Below, piece after piece: positions 47,500-61,600 of a stretch of 64,000 nucleotides of DNA. The first letter of the stretch is position 1. Each line of letters starts with the position of its first letter. The position numbers were made by a program, and so were the translations under genes. Below the pieces are notes generated by a model that saw only the letters and a program-made list of their open reading frames with translations, did not search any database and was not told the origin of the DNA. The stretch spans positions 91,509,501 to 91,573,500 of the forward strand of contig CM059586.1 of assembly GCA_030407085.1 (NCBI GenBank), read 5' to 3'. This DNA comes from Trichopria drosophilae. Its lineage: Eukaryota; Arthropoda; Insecta; Hymenoptera; Diapriidae.

Positions 47500-49985
47500 A
47501 CGCCTCTAAAGTGTTCCTGCAGACATGACGCGCAAGTATGCCTATTCCAACAAATAGATACATCCGAGATATTTGATCCACTATTAGATGGGGAACTTGG
47601 GCAACAACAGCTCAACACTTCTAAGGCATCTCCAAAATGACATTTCATATACTTTCGCGGCAGCTACAGAAGATCTCCTGTGCACTTCTGAGATGCTTTC
47701 AAGAAATTTCTGGGACACTTACAAGATACATCCGGAATTTTTTTGGAACACATTTAGGACAAACCCGGAATATTTTCGGGATACTTTTTGAAGGTATTTC
47801 AATGGCATTTCATGCCCATCAGGTGAAAAGGTCTGCGACACATGGAGAACGACGACGACGAAGACAAATGCGGAGGAAACAACATCGACAATGCAACTAA
47901 CATAAGACTGGTGAGCACTTGGAGTTTCTGCAGAAAGTATGAATAAATAATTCAATTATGTTATTGCAATCTGTGGAAACAAAAAGAGATACACACATAA
48001 CTATTATTGACATTTTTTTTAAATCTACTGTGGAGCGATGTACTTCGAAGAGAGGTTCAAAAAAACAAAACCTAGCAACCTCGTTACAAACGGCTGAATC
48101 GAAACAAACTTCTGTGTTTGCATTTTATATGTTTCTATACACGTTAAAACGATTAATTTTATATTGGTGCTATCTGTAAAAGTTCCAAGTGCTTTCCACA
48201 CTCTTGTTGGTTGTATCATTATCGTGATCTCTTCCGCCTTTGACGTCTTTGTTGTTGTTGTCTTTATTATTGTTGATGCCATCGTCGGTCTCCTTGTGTT
48301 GTAAACTTAGACAGTAGAGCACTGAAGTGTTCTTGCAGACATGTCGCACAAGTACGCCTAGTGGGACTAATAGACACATCCGACACACTTCATCCATTAT
48401 TATATGAGGGACTTCAATGCGACATTTCATATACTTTCATGACTACTACAGAAGGTCTCCTGCACACTTCTGAGATGTTTCCAGGAAACCTCTCGGACAC
48501 TTACGATACACATCCAGAATTCTTCTGGAACACATTTAGGACAAAACCGAAATATTTTCAGAACACTTTCGGAACACGATGACTGCTTCAAAGAATATTT
48601 TCCTGTACGAGGGAGGTCCATTGGTATGCCCTGCCCTGGTGAAAATGTTTACGATATAAGGAGAACGACGATGGCATCGACAACGACAAAAACACCAACA
48701 ACAATGATGACCACAAAGGTGGAAAAGACAACAATAACGATATAACCAACAGGAGTGCGGTAAGCTGAAACTTTTACAAGTAGTACCGATAAAAAATTAA
48801 TCGTTCTAACCTGTAGAAACACAATACACCTAAACCGAGAAGTTTTATTGACATTTTGTTAACTCCATTATAGAAGAATGGAGCGATGTACTATGAAGAG
48901 AGGTTGATCGAAAACTGACAAAAACTAGTATTTATTTTGTTTCGATTCAACCAACCCAACCGTTGGCGTTTGGCAACGTGGTTGCTAGGCTTTTTTGACA
49001 GTTTCCGACGAACCTGTTTTGGAAATACATCGCTCCATAGTGGAATTAAAGTAAATGTCAAAAAATAATAAAACTTCTGAATTTACGTATTTTGTGTTTT
49101 TACAGGTTCTAATAACATGATTTAATTTTTTATTCGAACTTTCTGCAGAAGTTTCAAGTACTCGCTGGTCAATATTGGTTGTATCGTCATCGTTGTCTCC
49201 TCCGCTTTGCCATCCCCATCGTTCTCCTTGTGTCGCAGATTTTTTCACCTGGGCACGGAATGCCAATGGTGTTTAAAAGGTAAATTGCAAAACGGTCGAG
49301 TATAGAATTGTCAGCGCGAAAAACAATAATATTTGTGTAGATAACCGGCTAGTTAATCCTGTGTGTGCGCAATCGGTATGTTTTTCTTACTGTTCCTCTG
49401 CGTAAACACTTTTAGTGTAGTAAAGCGATCGAAACGGAGAACACCTATAACGAGTTACTAAATTACATTATAATTTTCCATGTAAACCACATGTTTCTGA
49501 ATTTGCGTTCGAGTTGATAGTTTTTTGTATGGACGAATAAATTAAAGGTGCAATTGTGTTATCGTCATACAGGACTAATTTTTGCCTACATCTTGAACTA
49601 TCACCCTCCTAAATTCGGTCTATTTCGATACGAAACAAATGGACTTCCTTCGAACAGAAAAAAAAGTCTGTGAAGCTTTTATTGTGTCTGGAAAGTGCTA
49701 TGGACATATTACGAGTTTCTCCTAAACGTGTCTCGTGAGTGTCCGAGAGGTTTCCAGGAAACATCTCATAAGTGTACCAGAAACCTTCAAGAGGTGCTGC
49801 GAAAGTATATGAAATGTCGCTTTAGTGATGCCTTAGAAGCGTTGACGTGGTGTTGGGCAAGTCCCTCATCTAATAATGGATGAAGTGTCTCGAATGTGTC
49901 TATTAGTCTCACTAGACATACTTGTGCGATATGTCTGCACGAAGACATCAGTGACACTTATGGGACATCATTTTTCTTTTACTTG
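47500..49985. repeat. Array of direct and inverted copies of a GGAACACATTTAGGACA repeat
   Basis: Unit A at about 47510-47820 (GCGACATTTCATATACTTTC-like text, CTTCTGAGATG, GGAACACATTTAGGACAAA) recurs at about 48300-48600 in direct orientation and at about 49700-49960 inverted. Unit B (AGGAGAACGACGACG and a following ACAACAA-rich part) occurs at 47830-47950, 48655-48760, and inverted at 48185-48300 and 49165-49260. A GTGGAGCGATGTACTTCGAA segment occurs at 48031 and 48875 with an inverted relative near 49030. The pattern suggests repeated fold-back insertion and rearrangement. No protein is evident. Confidence 0.7.
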
Positions 49986-50169
49986 GGAGAAAATTCTGAA
50001 TTTAAACCTTATATCTGTAAATGCTAAGTTGGTTTAAAATTACAGGTTTGACTTAAGTGCTGTATTATGTAGGTTTTCGTGTGAAGTCTGCTCGAGCGAA
50101 GTCTAGTCACATTTATAAAAAGGGATCCAAACCGTGAGTTTGAAACGCAACAAAAAAATTTCGTCACTT

Positions 50170-50860
50170 AACAACTTTGCAAAGAAAATCAACAACGATC
50201 CCTTTGGATCTAAGATGCGGCTACTGAGGGAAATTGCCCGTATGCATGGCAAGTAGCCTCATCTGCCTTTGTCGGCACAAAATGCACGCATTGCAGCGAG
50301 CGCGAAATGCCTGAAGGAAGGGTGAATATTTGTCGTGAAAGAGTGGCAGCCTGTCAAAGGAAGTGTGAACAATTTCGCGCATTGTTAAGCTTGTAATGTG
50401 GATGGTAGGCGGACGGGATAATTATCGAAGGCCGTTTGAATCTAACTGTTTCCTTCATTAGCAGTCTCAGTAAGCACCGTCGTATCTCTTATTCGCCACC
50501 CCCTTTCTCGCGCCGCCTACATCCAGCATCACCCTGGCATTTGCCTCCTTTTCACTCCTGGAAGCCCCTCAGCTCCTCGCGAAACCCCGACGCGCACTCT
50601 GAATTTTGCACTGAATTACCTGCCATTATCATAATTGTGCTATTACTGATAATATCTACGACTCGTGCTTCGAAACCGTGTACTGCGATGCGCTTAATCC
50701 ATTTTCTATTTATAGTGCTTTCGGACTGCCTGACGTTGTATAGGTGTAAACGAGTTGCAATCGACTACAGCGACGAATGGACTTCTCGCAAATATCAGGC
50801 AATTGCGCCCTCTAGATATTTGCTTCAGATGAAATACGTTATAACTTTCGGGAAATGACG
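50170..50860. other. Higher-GC, repeat-free island
   Basis: The block from GATCCCTTTGGATCTAAGAT to about 50860 is balanced in composition and has no copies elsewhere in the window. An open frame of about 140 codons on + at 50436-50858 has no recognisable domain. Candidate conserved non-coding DNA. Confidence 0.4.
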
Positions 50861-51429
50861 AAAGTTGAACGCTAAATGATAATATTTCTCCCCGAAACGT
50901 GCGTTCTTAGATAATAAGGTGGACTATTCAGGTTTTAAAGTTTTCCTTAGTCTGTAATTAAGCAGATTTTAAATTGGCCTATTCAGCCATTCAGTTGCGA
51001 GATTGAACAAAGCTTTACAATTTTAGACAATTCAACAGATTGTATTGTTCATCCATCATGCATATTTTGGTTAATCACTGGCAGCACCTAATATAGATGA
51101 AATTGTAATGTTCGATATATTAAAGAATTTACAAAGAGCCAGTTACAATGTTTATAATAATTGAGTTTTGTTTATGAATATTGTATTAATTGATTGCAAG
51201 AAGATCTTTTAAAGATTTTTTAACATCCCAATTTTATTACAATCTGTCTTGTTGACATTCAGCAATAATTTTGTTGTAGAAATTAATCGTGGAAGGTGCG
51301 CATCCAGTGATGCGCCCTTATACAGATATTCTTAATTATTATATTAAACTAACACTTAAAACATCAATTTAAATAAAGTTAAGAAGTATTATGTCACTGG
51401 GAGAAAAGTTTAATATACCCCAGAAGGAT

Positions 51430-52690
51430 CTGTCTATTCTAGTGCATAAGAACGAATGGAATTTTTTTCTTGAGTCTCCTGATTCGTCGTGGTTTCATTA
51501 TGTTGACTGTAAGAATGTTTGGGTGCGTCTTTAGTCTCTCGCAGTAATTTTTGCTATACTCCTGGATTTCCTCTTTGACCCTCAGCACTTCCAGGTCGCG
51601 ATGTATCATTAGTTACAAACCATGGTGCGTCAACTATAATTCTCAATCATTTCGACTGAAAGCGTTGAAGTATCTCTATATTACAATTGGCTGCCGTTCC
51701 CCACAGCTGTATCCCATACGTCCATACTGGTTTTAAAATCGTCTTGTATAGCAGGAGCTTATTCTCAAGCGTGAGTTGTGATTCTCGATTTAAAAGCCAA
51801 AATAGTTTTCGTAATTTGAGTTCAAGCTGTTTCCTTCTGGTAAATATATGTATTTTCCACGTCAGTCGGCGATCGAAGTGCATGCCTAAGTATTTAGCTA
51901 CCCCAGATTGCGGAATCTGTTGGCTGTTAATACTGATACTTCAGGACAAGTCTCTCTTCGGGTAGTAAAAGTCACATGGACTGATTTCGTTTCATTGGCA
52001 TTTATTCTCCAAGTGTTTAGTCACTTTTGAATGTCATCAAGATTGCTTTGCACCATTTGAGTTGCCAGAATTGGATTTTCGTGTGAAGCTAATACTGCAG
52101 TGTCATCTGCGAATATTGCTGTTGTTACTCCGATTTTTGTAGGCAGGTCGGCGGTATAGAGAAGGTAGAGGATCGGCCCTAGTACGCTACCTTGAGGCAC
52201 ACTTACTTGTATTTTATTTAATTCCGTAAATATAACTTGATATTTCACGAAGAAGTGCCTGTCTTGGAGATAAGATTTTAGAAGCGTATAATAGCCCAGA
52301 GGGAAGTTTGACTTTATTTTGTACAGTAGGCCAGTGTGCCAGACTTTGTCAAAAACTTGAGTTATGTCCAGAAAGACACTCGAACAGTACTTCTTTTCTT
52401 CTAAGAGGAAAATATCTTGTTTTAACTCGATGCACTTGCTCGATAGTAGAGTTTTTGTTAGGAAAGCCGAATTGATGATCGGGGATCAACTCCTTCCTTT
52501 CAATGATTGGTTTTAGCCTCAGAAGTAACAATTTTTCAAAAACTTTTGAAAAAATTGGTAATGAGCTAATTGGTCGATACGACTTCACATCTTCAGGGTT
52601 TTTAACCGGTTTCAGGATTAGAATAATCTGTGCTACTTTCCATTGCAGTGCTCAATACTGCATTAAAAAGCTGGGGTCAAAATTTCCAAA
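51430..52690 (-). pseudogene. Jockey-type LINE reverse transcriptase pseudogene
   Basis: On -: SYRPISSLPIFSKVFEKLLL (about 52580), DHQFGFPNKNSTIEQVHR, a frameshift near 52350, VPQGSVLGPILYLLYTADLP (about 52200), the catalytic FADDTAVLA (about 52120), KYLGMHFDRRLTWKIHI (about 51890), LLYKTILKPVWTYGIQLWG (about 51730) and a C-terminus with two stops (APWxVTNDT-like and KPRRIRRLK at about 51500). These are the standard jockey blocks in order. The 5' half with ORF1 and endonuclease is missing. Note the opposite strand has no matching gene. Confidence 0.88.
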
Positions 52691-54859
52691 CTGTTATATT
52701 TTTGATGATTTAAGGTGAAACGGAGGTATTTTTAAAAACGGGATTTAAAAAATGCACAAAAAACGTTTTTAAATTGTACAGCAATTGGCTTGAAACTCTT
52801 TACTCGAATGTTTTTGGGGCCGCTGATTATTGAAATTTCAATGTGAAAAAGCGAGATAAAAAAAGACAGTTGAAAAATTCATGTTGTCTTTTATAATAAT
52901 CATATAATTTATCACAGTTGACTTTTTCAAAAAATATAAATTTGAAAGAGTTTGAAAGTTTAGTTTACGTCAGATATTATATGCATGGTTGGAAATTGTT
53001 TATATCTTTTTTCACACATAAAATACAATCTGTGAAAACTGAAGTAAAAAAATTACCCATTCAGGATTTAATGGGTTAAGTAATTAAAAAAATCGGGAAT
53101 ATAAAAAAACATGTATTACATTCGTACCGCATGAACGAATGTCTTAAGAAGTTTAGATTATTTGTCATTCTGTGTTTTTTCTTGCTCAAAGTATTTTTAA
53201 AATTAATAAAGATTAATTACTTTACAGATGAGTTTCTATTAGCAAGACACGCAAAAACGGTGTGTCCATCGATTATGGCGCAATTATCAGTGTAAGTTTA
53301 GTTTGCATGGAACCCTATTTTTTATTTGCTTAAAATGTCCCTTGATTATCGGAAAATAATATCCAATCAGTTTTATCAATGGAAAAGTGTTCCAAGTCAT
53401 CAAAAAATTCGAATTTTCTAGGAAGCTTTTAACTAATTTTCAGCATTTTCAGAAAATGTTGTATATGCTTGCTTTTTTAATTTTTAAACTCATTAGGGCT
53501 GTAAATACAAGTTATTGACAGTCTATTTACACGCAATGTACTAAATTCTATCACTAGATGGCGGTTGTACTTGAATTCCTACAGGGAGATCGCTTTTCTC
53601 GAAAATTTTACAATTCCAAATTGTGATTTTTGGGGACTTTTGTAGAATGGAAAAAATTGTGATTATGTTTAGTAACAGTTAATAGATTTTCATATTGTTT
53701 ACTGCACCTTACAGTCTTTTTTTATGAGATTCTATTAGAATGAGATACGCGATGATGAGATTGTGTTTTGCCATTGACATATTATGTGCGGGACTTGCGA
53801 GCTTTCACTCTACAACTAAACATTAGGACTTGAATAATTAAATGTAATCCTTCTTTAGAAGTATTTTAATGGATGTAGAAACTACTAAATGATTTGACAT
53901 TCACAAAATTTGATGGAAAAAGTTTTAAAATTCCAATAAGAAAATTTCATATCATTTATTATATTATTAATGAATTTTACGTAAATTATGTTTATTTAAA
54001 CGAAGACAACGTGCAGTTTGAACAATTTTATTAAGCTTAAGAATTTTTTTTAATGCAGGCAAATTTATATTTCTTGCAGAATAGTTCAGCAGGCGTCAAA
54101 AAATTTAAGGTTCAAAGCTTCGTCTTTTTGTTGTATATATTTACGTTTGAATGCCGTCTCAAAACTGATGAACGTATTAAATTGTACAAATATTCAGACT
54201 ATGCGCAACCACAGATATGCTCGTAGTCTTTGAAACAGTTTTTGTTTACAAGACACTTTAAGACTCTACCAAAGACTATGTGCATATAAAGTGTAGTACT
54301 CTGAGCACATTATCAAAGGTATGTCTATACTTTGCTAAAGGTCGTAACTCTTCCAAGGATGTTTACAACATGCATCGAGGTTCTTATAATACAATCGGTA
54401 CTATATTTCTAAATACTCTTGCCAAGAAAGCTGTAAGTAAATCTCTTAGGCTATACTATTTTTCAAACAAAACTGTTTCTTTAAAGAAATAATAGAATAA
54501 ATATAAATAAACAATAAAGATTTGAAAATTACGTAATTATATAAGTGTTTAATTAAATGTGTCAAAACACTTCAAGGAGAATTCTTTCTGGAAGGCTATT
54601 AGGTCTTGGAGACACATAAATATTATGGTTCTACGTAAAAAATACACGAATAAAAGGCATTAGTGTGTGTTTTTTTCGATAATAGATCTTTAGTTCTCTA
54701 TATTATTGCTAGAGGGACAGAACCTGACAGTCGTCAAGTATTTAACGTAAATATATATGTAGCCGAAGAAAACAAAAGTTTTGTTTGCAACAATAATTCA
54801 CATTCGGGTAATTTGATATCAGCAACCTGACAATTTAAATTAATTTTTCCAATTTTTTG
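52691..54859. other. No gene recognised
   Basis: AT-rich DNA. A GGGGCCGCTGATTATTG fragment of the dispersed motif is seen at 52818; otherwise no copies of the named repeats and no coding exon that I can support. Confidence 0.35.
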
Positions 54860-54863
54860 TTAA

Positions 54864-56296
54864 CCCATTAACGCCGAGGTGATCAGAATTTTTACTAACT
54901 TTTCAACGTGTTTATTTATTATGTAATCGGACCAAAAAAATAATGCAATACCTTTACTCCTATGCAAAATTTGATGCTCTTTCAGAATCTGAGCTCAAAA
55001 TTTCAATTAGACACTGAGAAAAAAAATATGGCCGTTTTAAACGTGAAAAACGTGAAATTTAAAAAAAAAAATTTTTTCGCATTTTTTTTCACAATGATAC
55101 CGCAAAGGTATCGACTTTCTACTATGATCAGAGGTGATCATGGCACTCGAACATTAAGAGGAATTTTTTTCAGAAAAATTCATCGACGCGTTTTTGCAAA
55201 ATGGCGGCGGGAATGAAAAAATTTTATAAAAATCTTAATCTATTGTTTTTTTAAAAACTATAAAGTTTAGACACAAATTTCTAAGAACAAAAATGTCTTA
55301 AAATTAGTCAAAGAACACTCAATTTTTTTCAGAATTTTTGGAGATAATTTTTGATTTTCAACAAATTTTAAAAGTCAAATTTTCGAAAAAATGTTTCAAA
55401 AAATTTGAAAGTGTTCCTTGACTACTTTCTTGCCGATTCTGTGCATATACATTGGTTTTTCTACTCTTAGCATTACCCAGAGACAACGGCGTGGACGGCG
55501 TCCCGTATTCACCGTGCTATAGTCAGACAACTTCGGACGATTTCGGTGCACACTTTGGTACGTTTCGGGTACAAACTCTCTAGTACCTTTATCAAATGTA
55601 GGGGGTGGTACGAAAATTACACCTTGGGTCTCTCCGTGTAGATAGAAACAAAATTTTATGTACAATTCAAGAAAAAGGTTTTTCTTTATACTTTACGAAA
55701 AAGTTTTTGAGAACAAAAAAATCTTAAAATTAGTCAAGGAACACTCACAAATTTTTTCAAACATTTTTTCGAAAATTTGATTTTTTCAAATTTTCGAAAA
55801 TCAAAAATTATCTCAAAAAATTCTGAAAATATTTGAGAGTGTTCTTTGACTAATTTTAAGACATTTTTGTTCTTAGAAATTTTTGTCTAAACTTTATAGT
55901 TTTTAAAAAATCAATAGATTAAGATTTTTATAAAATTTTTTCATTCCCGCCGCCATTTTGCAAAAACGCGTCGATGAATTTTTCTGAAAAAAATTCCTCT
56001 TAATGTTCGAGTGCTATGATCACCTCTGATCATAGTAGAAAGTCGATACCTTTGCGGTATCATTGTGAAAAAAAATGCGAAAAAATATTTTTTTCGAAAA
56101 ATTTCACGTTTTTCACGTTTAAAACGGCCATATTTTTTTTTCTCAGTGTCTAATTGAAATTTTGAGCTCAGATTCTGAAAGAGCATCAAATTTTGCATAG
56201 GGGTAAAGGTATTGCATTATTTTTTTGGTCCGATTACATAATAAATAAACACGTTGAAAAGTTAGTAAAAATTCTGATCACCTCGGCGTTAATGGG
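54864..56296. mobile_element. TTAA-flanked near-palindromic element, piggyBac-type ends
   Basis: Ends CCCATTAACGCCGAGGTGAT (54864) and ATCACCTCGGCGTTAATGGG (ending 56296) are perfectly inverted and flanked by TTAA (54860-54863 and 56297-56300). The arms remain nearly identical for about 500 bp or more (to about 55430 and from about 55725), including a matching open frame in each arm. The loop, about 55430-55725, is unrelated and less AT-rich (GTCCCGTATTCACCGTGCTA at 55500). CCC ends plus TTAA target sites fit piggyBac. Non-autonomous; transcription through it would give a long hairpin RNA. Confidence 0.9.
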
Positions 56297-57575
56297 TTAA
56301 TAAAAGAACTGCCTTACCGAGTAACTTATATTTAATAATTCTAATTACAATTTAATTTTATACCATTATTCTAAGGAAACAAATCTGCATACATATTGCG
56401 CGAATATTTATAACATGGTACGTTACTTTCAAATGGTAATAGTACTTTTTATATACCCAAAGTGAAAAATAGAGCTTTACGCCCATGACGCGGACAATAT
56501 TTTTCGTTTCAGAAGGTGTAAAAATGGCAATTTTTACAAATGACGACTTAGAAAATTCCATGTCTAATACATTGGTCGTGAATAAAATTGTCCATTCCCG
56601 GACTCCTGAATTGAAAAATTGTAACATCTTCTAGTACTTACTTTAGGGATATTGAAATGTTGCTTGTGCATTAATAAGTTTTCTAGATGGAAGTATATTA
56701 GTCATTACATGAGTAAGTGCTTACAAAATATTGACCCAGATTGCATTTGGCCCCTCATTAAAATTTATGAAACGGTTTATTTAATTCCTAAAAAATCGAT
56801 GCAGACAAATTCTTATTAGGTAAAAGTGATTTCATAAACGTTTTATGATAATGGATACAGTACTAGTCAAAAGGATGTAGATGGAGGCTACCTTTATGGA
56901 ATACCGCGTAATTCCAAACACGTGTCCAATTTTACTAATTCTAATCCTCTTTTCCCTCGTAACAAGCTGTAAAGGTCGTGAGAACGATGTTTTAAAGAAT
57001 AATTTTAATGAAATTTGTATAACGAGGTAGCCACTAAATATTCAGGGCGTTGTTTTATATGCATTTATTAATAATGCAAATTGTATATCGTATACTATAA
57101 AAGTAAATCCCCAAAACTGTGGATAAAATTAAGTGGATTAAAACTGCTAAAAAATTTGTCGAAAGATCTTACCTGATAATTAAAATTATTGAAAATATGT
57201 ATGAAATAAATATGGTTTGAAGAAGACACGTATCAAATACAAAATTAGCGAAGTGTTTACAAACCACAACGTATGTTATTTACGTTTCGCCGTTGCTATT
57301 CTTTTCATTGTTCGTGGTTCGTTGAACAATTGTGCTTTGCTATTAAATTAGAAGGCAATATTCAGTAATATCCATTTATATTGCTGATCGCCCGTCTGAA
57401 TTTTTTGATCGCTTACAATTATTGTTGTTCTCTGGCGATTGAACGTATAGAAACGAATTCAATTGTATGGCGTATTGTAGAAAAATTATGAAGAAAATTT
57501 ATGTGTCTGTGCTGAGCCTACGTACTCCTATGCAATAAAGATAGAAAAACTTAACAACAATTATAATAACAGTGC

Positions 57576-57612
57576 TGATGATGATGATGATGATGATGAT
57601 AATGATGACGAT
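57576..57612. repeat. GAT trinucleotide microsatellite
   Basis: About nine TGA/GAT units in a row with one interruption (GATAATGATGACG). Confidence 0.9.
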
Positions 57613-58343
57613 TACACTCCTGTTAAAATCGATGAACGAAGTACTCGTGTTAAATATAAAAATGGTGAAAATATATTTTTCCTAATAAAAGTTACCCTTA
57701 AAAAATGTTTACTTCAAAACTATAAATAATTAATAATAATTGGACAGAAACTGTATAAAAAGTGTCTAGACAACTTTTAGATTATCGTAAAAAACATCTG
57801 GATAATATTACCTAAATTATCGGCTATAAACTGTACAAAAAATAAATTAGGTTATACGTAGTAAATATTCTCAGTGCTTGCACAATTTGTTTAAAAAAAG
57901 GTATCAAAACACAATCCATAATTCCGTTACATTTTACATGGAACATTGGTCACGTTTTATTATTTACATGTTGGTCAGTGCACAGATTTATTCACCAAAA
58001 ACCGGCCATATTTTGACCGAATTGCTACCAGAGCTGCTGTATATTAAATTGAATCTTTGTTGTGAATGTTTCATGTGGTGACAAGGATCCCTTTTCGGAG
58101 GTACACATGCAATTGTATATAGGTAATGACATTAAATCTAAGATACAAGATACATGTTTTCTGTTCAGTTGCTAATTATAGAATATATCTTATTGGTAGG
58201 GTACTGACATCCTATTACAGCGTAAGAGGAGGGCAACTCGTTGAAATTTGTACCAGTTTTTTGGTTGCACCAACCACTTCTTTACACATTTAAGATGGAC
58301 AAAAAAAGTGCAGAATATATGCTTTTATTGAGCATTTTCTATT

Positions 58344-58658
58344 ACACGGAGAAAATAATCAGCAAAATCAGCCGAAAAATCCGCAGATTCTACCAATTTT
58401 ATCCTCTATAGGGACAGCTGTTGGAATTCCGTTAGGGATAGCCGATAATTTCAGCTAAATTTACTGAAAAAGTCCGTAAATTTAACGGAACAAATCTGCT
58501 AATGTAGCGGAAATTTAGAGCTAAGCGCGAATTGAGTAGGGTTAAGGCAACATTAGCGGAATCAAAACAGCTACAATTGCATATATTTTCGGCAATTCCA
58601 GCCGAAAATTTTAGCTGATATGAATCAGCTAATCCAGCGGAGTCATTTTTCTCCGTGT
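58344..58658. mobile_element. Small TIR element, ACACGGAGAAAA ends
   Basis: ACACGGAGAAAA at 58344 and TTTTTCTCCGTGT ending 58658 are inverted; subterminal CAGC-rich motifs (AATCAGC, CAGCCGAAAA, TCAGCTAAT) recur inside. 315 bp, non-coding. Target duplication unclear. Confidence 0.75.
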
Positions 58659-61600
58659 AAGCTTCTTTAGTGATGCTTAAAATTATAGTTGTAGTAAACC
58701 ACGAAACGAAATTCATGGTGAAATCCTGAAAGACTTGTTTTATCAATCAAAAAGTTTAACTTTGTGTCGGTAATAACATTGGAAGAATACTTATTTTTGT
58801 TGTAAATATTCCACGATACTGGAATTATTTTCAATTGGTCAATGAGTACAAATGCCTGCCGAATTCGTTCGATTAGGTTTTATGCGATTATTTAAAAACT
58901 GTTTTAATAAATTACCTTTTGTTTCACGTTTCGTTATGAAAATAAATTAGCTCGCATTTGCGGATAATATCGAATAATAATATGTATAACGGATATCGAT
59001 TAGCACTTGTCGTGTTTGTTGCAAGTATACGAAGAACTTGAAAGAGGAATATTAGCATCAGAGCGGCATCGTTCCGGTGCCATCGATAGTCGCTTTCTCT
59101 GATGGCAATTAGGAATAGCTGCGGGTGGCAACCTGAGCCTGACAGTTTTGCGAAAGGGTAAAGAATAGGGGGTACCTCAAGCCCACAAATAAATCCTGAA
59201 CCTGTTATCCTTTATTAGACAAAGGCTTCGATTCGATATTAAATGCTTGGTTTTGGATATATGTCGCAATAAACACAAAAATATGAAAGTATTTTATGCT
59301 AAATGATCATCAAAACACTTTTATACTAAAATGTCAATTTTTGAAATGTCAACAACGTATGTTATTAATTAACATTCTTCAAAATGTACTGAAATCTAAG
59401 TTAATTGTAAATTTCAATTGTCCAAAGTTAATTCCCTGTATTACCTTTAATTAAACAAGATGTAAAATTACTAATTACAAAAACAATAACAATAGGAAAT
59501 TTACAAATGTATGAGAGTCACAAGCAATTAACTTGCTTGAATTATGATAGTTTTATGAAATATCAAATGTATCGATTAATTGCTTTGACACTTCAAACAG
59601 ATGTACAGCATATGCTTTATTATATTTCAGGGTCAGTAACACGTCTAGGTTGATCATTAGATGTTCGGAAATCGAAAAATAAATTAGCACTTTAATAGTA
59701 GAGAGAAAGTTCTGCAAACATTGAAGGCCATAGATCACATGCCATACAAATAAATTCGTCAAAGATTAGGTCCACTAACAAGTAGTTTTTATTCTTATAC
59801 ACAATATTATTAAAAATTTCAATAAAAAGAATGAAGTGCTTGTAGATAATTACAGGGGGACACCGTTACACTGACTGAAGAGTTTATTTCACCTTTTCTG
59901 TGACTTTGAAAACATTTCATTATTAAAAATAGCGGCTACAACTTGGCTGGCAAAAAATTGAAAATCGCAAAGATATATTTGAAATTGGTCGTTTTGGACG
60001 TTTTTGGACGGCTGATTGCGAATTGTATTTCGCGCTTCTTCCTCAAGACCTACATAGTACCCCTACTTCATGCCGATTATAATCATGTTTGCATCTTGTC
60101 GTAATTAGAATCTCCCATTTCAGAGATTTGTTATCTATTGTCTTCATCATCTGTAGAACTAAAATTTACATTTGCTGGTGTTAAATCAAAATATTTAGCT
60201 GCCAAATTAATTGTTTCACCATTTATTTACGCAAGGCATCATCTAATTCATACTCTTCACATTCACTTGTTAGTCTGGATATAAATAAGTTCGGCTTCCT
60301 CTAAACTTATATCCTCTGCTTCAACTAAAAATAGAAAAAAAACGATAAGTAATATTTGTAGCAATATTTTTGTAGCTATAAAGTGCAATGTAATGTATAG
60401 TAGCATTAAGAAGTAGCATTAGTCAACTAATAATAAAATAATCCAAGTAAATTTCCATCTAATTGCATCTGTCATTTTTAATTTCTAAAAACTAATACCA
60501 TGTTCTCAATCAGTAACCTCTAAAAACTCCGAGTAACAAATTTCAAGCAAATCTCTGTGAATGCGTATTTTCGTCCGCCACATTGGGCCTCTCATATTGA
60601 ACTTTAAAAATTGTACAAATATGAAATTAGCGTTGATCTGCCAATTGAAAATGTTAAAAACTAGTACCAGATTCGTGTGATGTTTACTTTTTTCTTTCCG
60701 CCATATTGCAGACGCCCTTTTGTGTTTCGCAAAATGAGCAAATTTAAAAAATTTGACATCAAAGTCATATTTGCAGACAGCGAACCCGAACACCATTGAA
60801 TAACAAGCAAATTCTTATGATACTGAACTTATGCCTCCGCCATATTCGATGCACCATTTTTGAATTTGAAAAATGTTGCAGCTCAAAATCCCTCTAGATA
60901 CTGAGTTTCAAGTATATCTGATGGATTTTTATATTTTATTCAGCAAAGTACTTTTTAGTACTACAGAAAGAAAAAATTAAAAACTACGTTTCTTCTTTGT
61001 CAAGTCCTAGTTTTTCTCGTGGTGGCGATCTCAATGTTTAAAATTCCAAGCTGGATACAGCGACTAAAGTAAAATAAATACATTTACTTGTACAGCTTTT
61101 AAAATATTAAAAATTCAAAGGAAAAATAATTTTTGGCTCTTTATGGTGCTGCTGAACACATCATTTATGATAATTTGAAGATATTAAAAATTGCAATTCC
61201 AGTATACAAATAAGTGACATTACAATTTACAATTTTTGGACCGAGAAAACGGGCAGTAATATTTATAATGATGAAGTCAGTTACCATACTGAAACTCCCT
61301 CTTTTAATGTCTTAAACTACTTAAATAATCTGTTTAATGAAACATTAGCTATATATTGTACTATATTTTTGAAATTTCCGAAATTAGACATTAGCTTAGT
61401 ACAACAGTATACTTCCTCGCTGCTCCGATGTACTTTCGTTTCTAGTATGACACATCTCAATGAAAAAGGCTACATCGAGATTCGTAATATACGAAAGGGA
61501 ATTGCATTACTGTAGAGAGAAAGAAACGTTCCACGACTGCCCCTAGCGTCAGGAAGATGAACTACTCTCTTATAATGGAATTTGTGTGTCATAATTGCAA

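Noticed and set aside
50436..50858. 140-codon open frame on +
   Set aside because: Composition is Ser/Pro/His-rich and unlike a known domain; the GC-richer base composition alone explains the absence of stops.
54962..56198. Two nearly identical 84-codon frames on opposite strands
   Set aside because: They are the mirrored arms of the palindromic element, not a gene pair.
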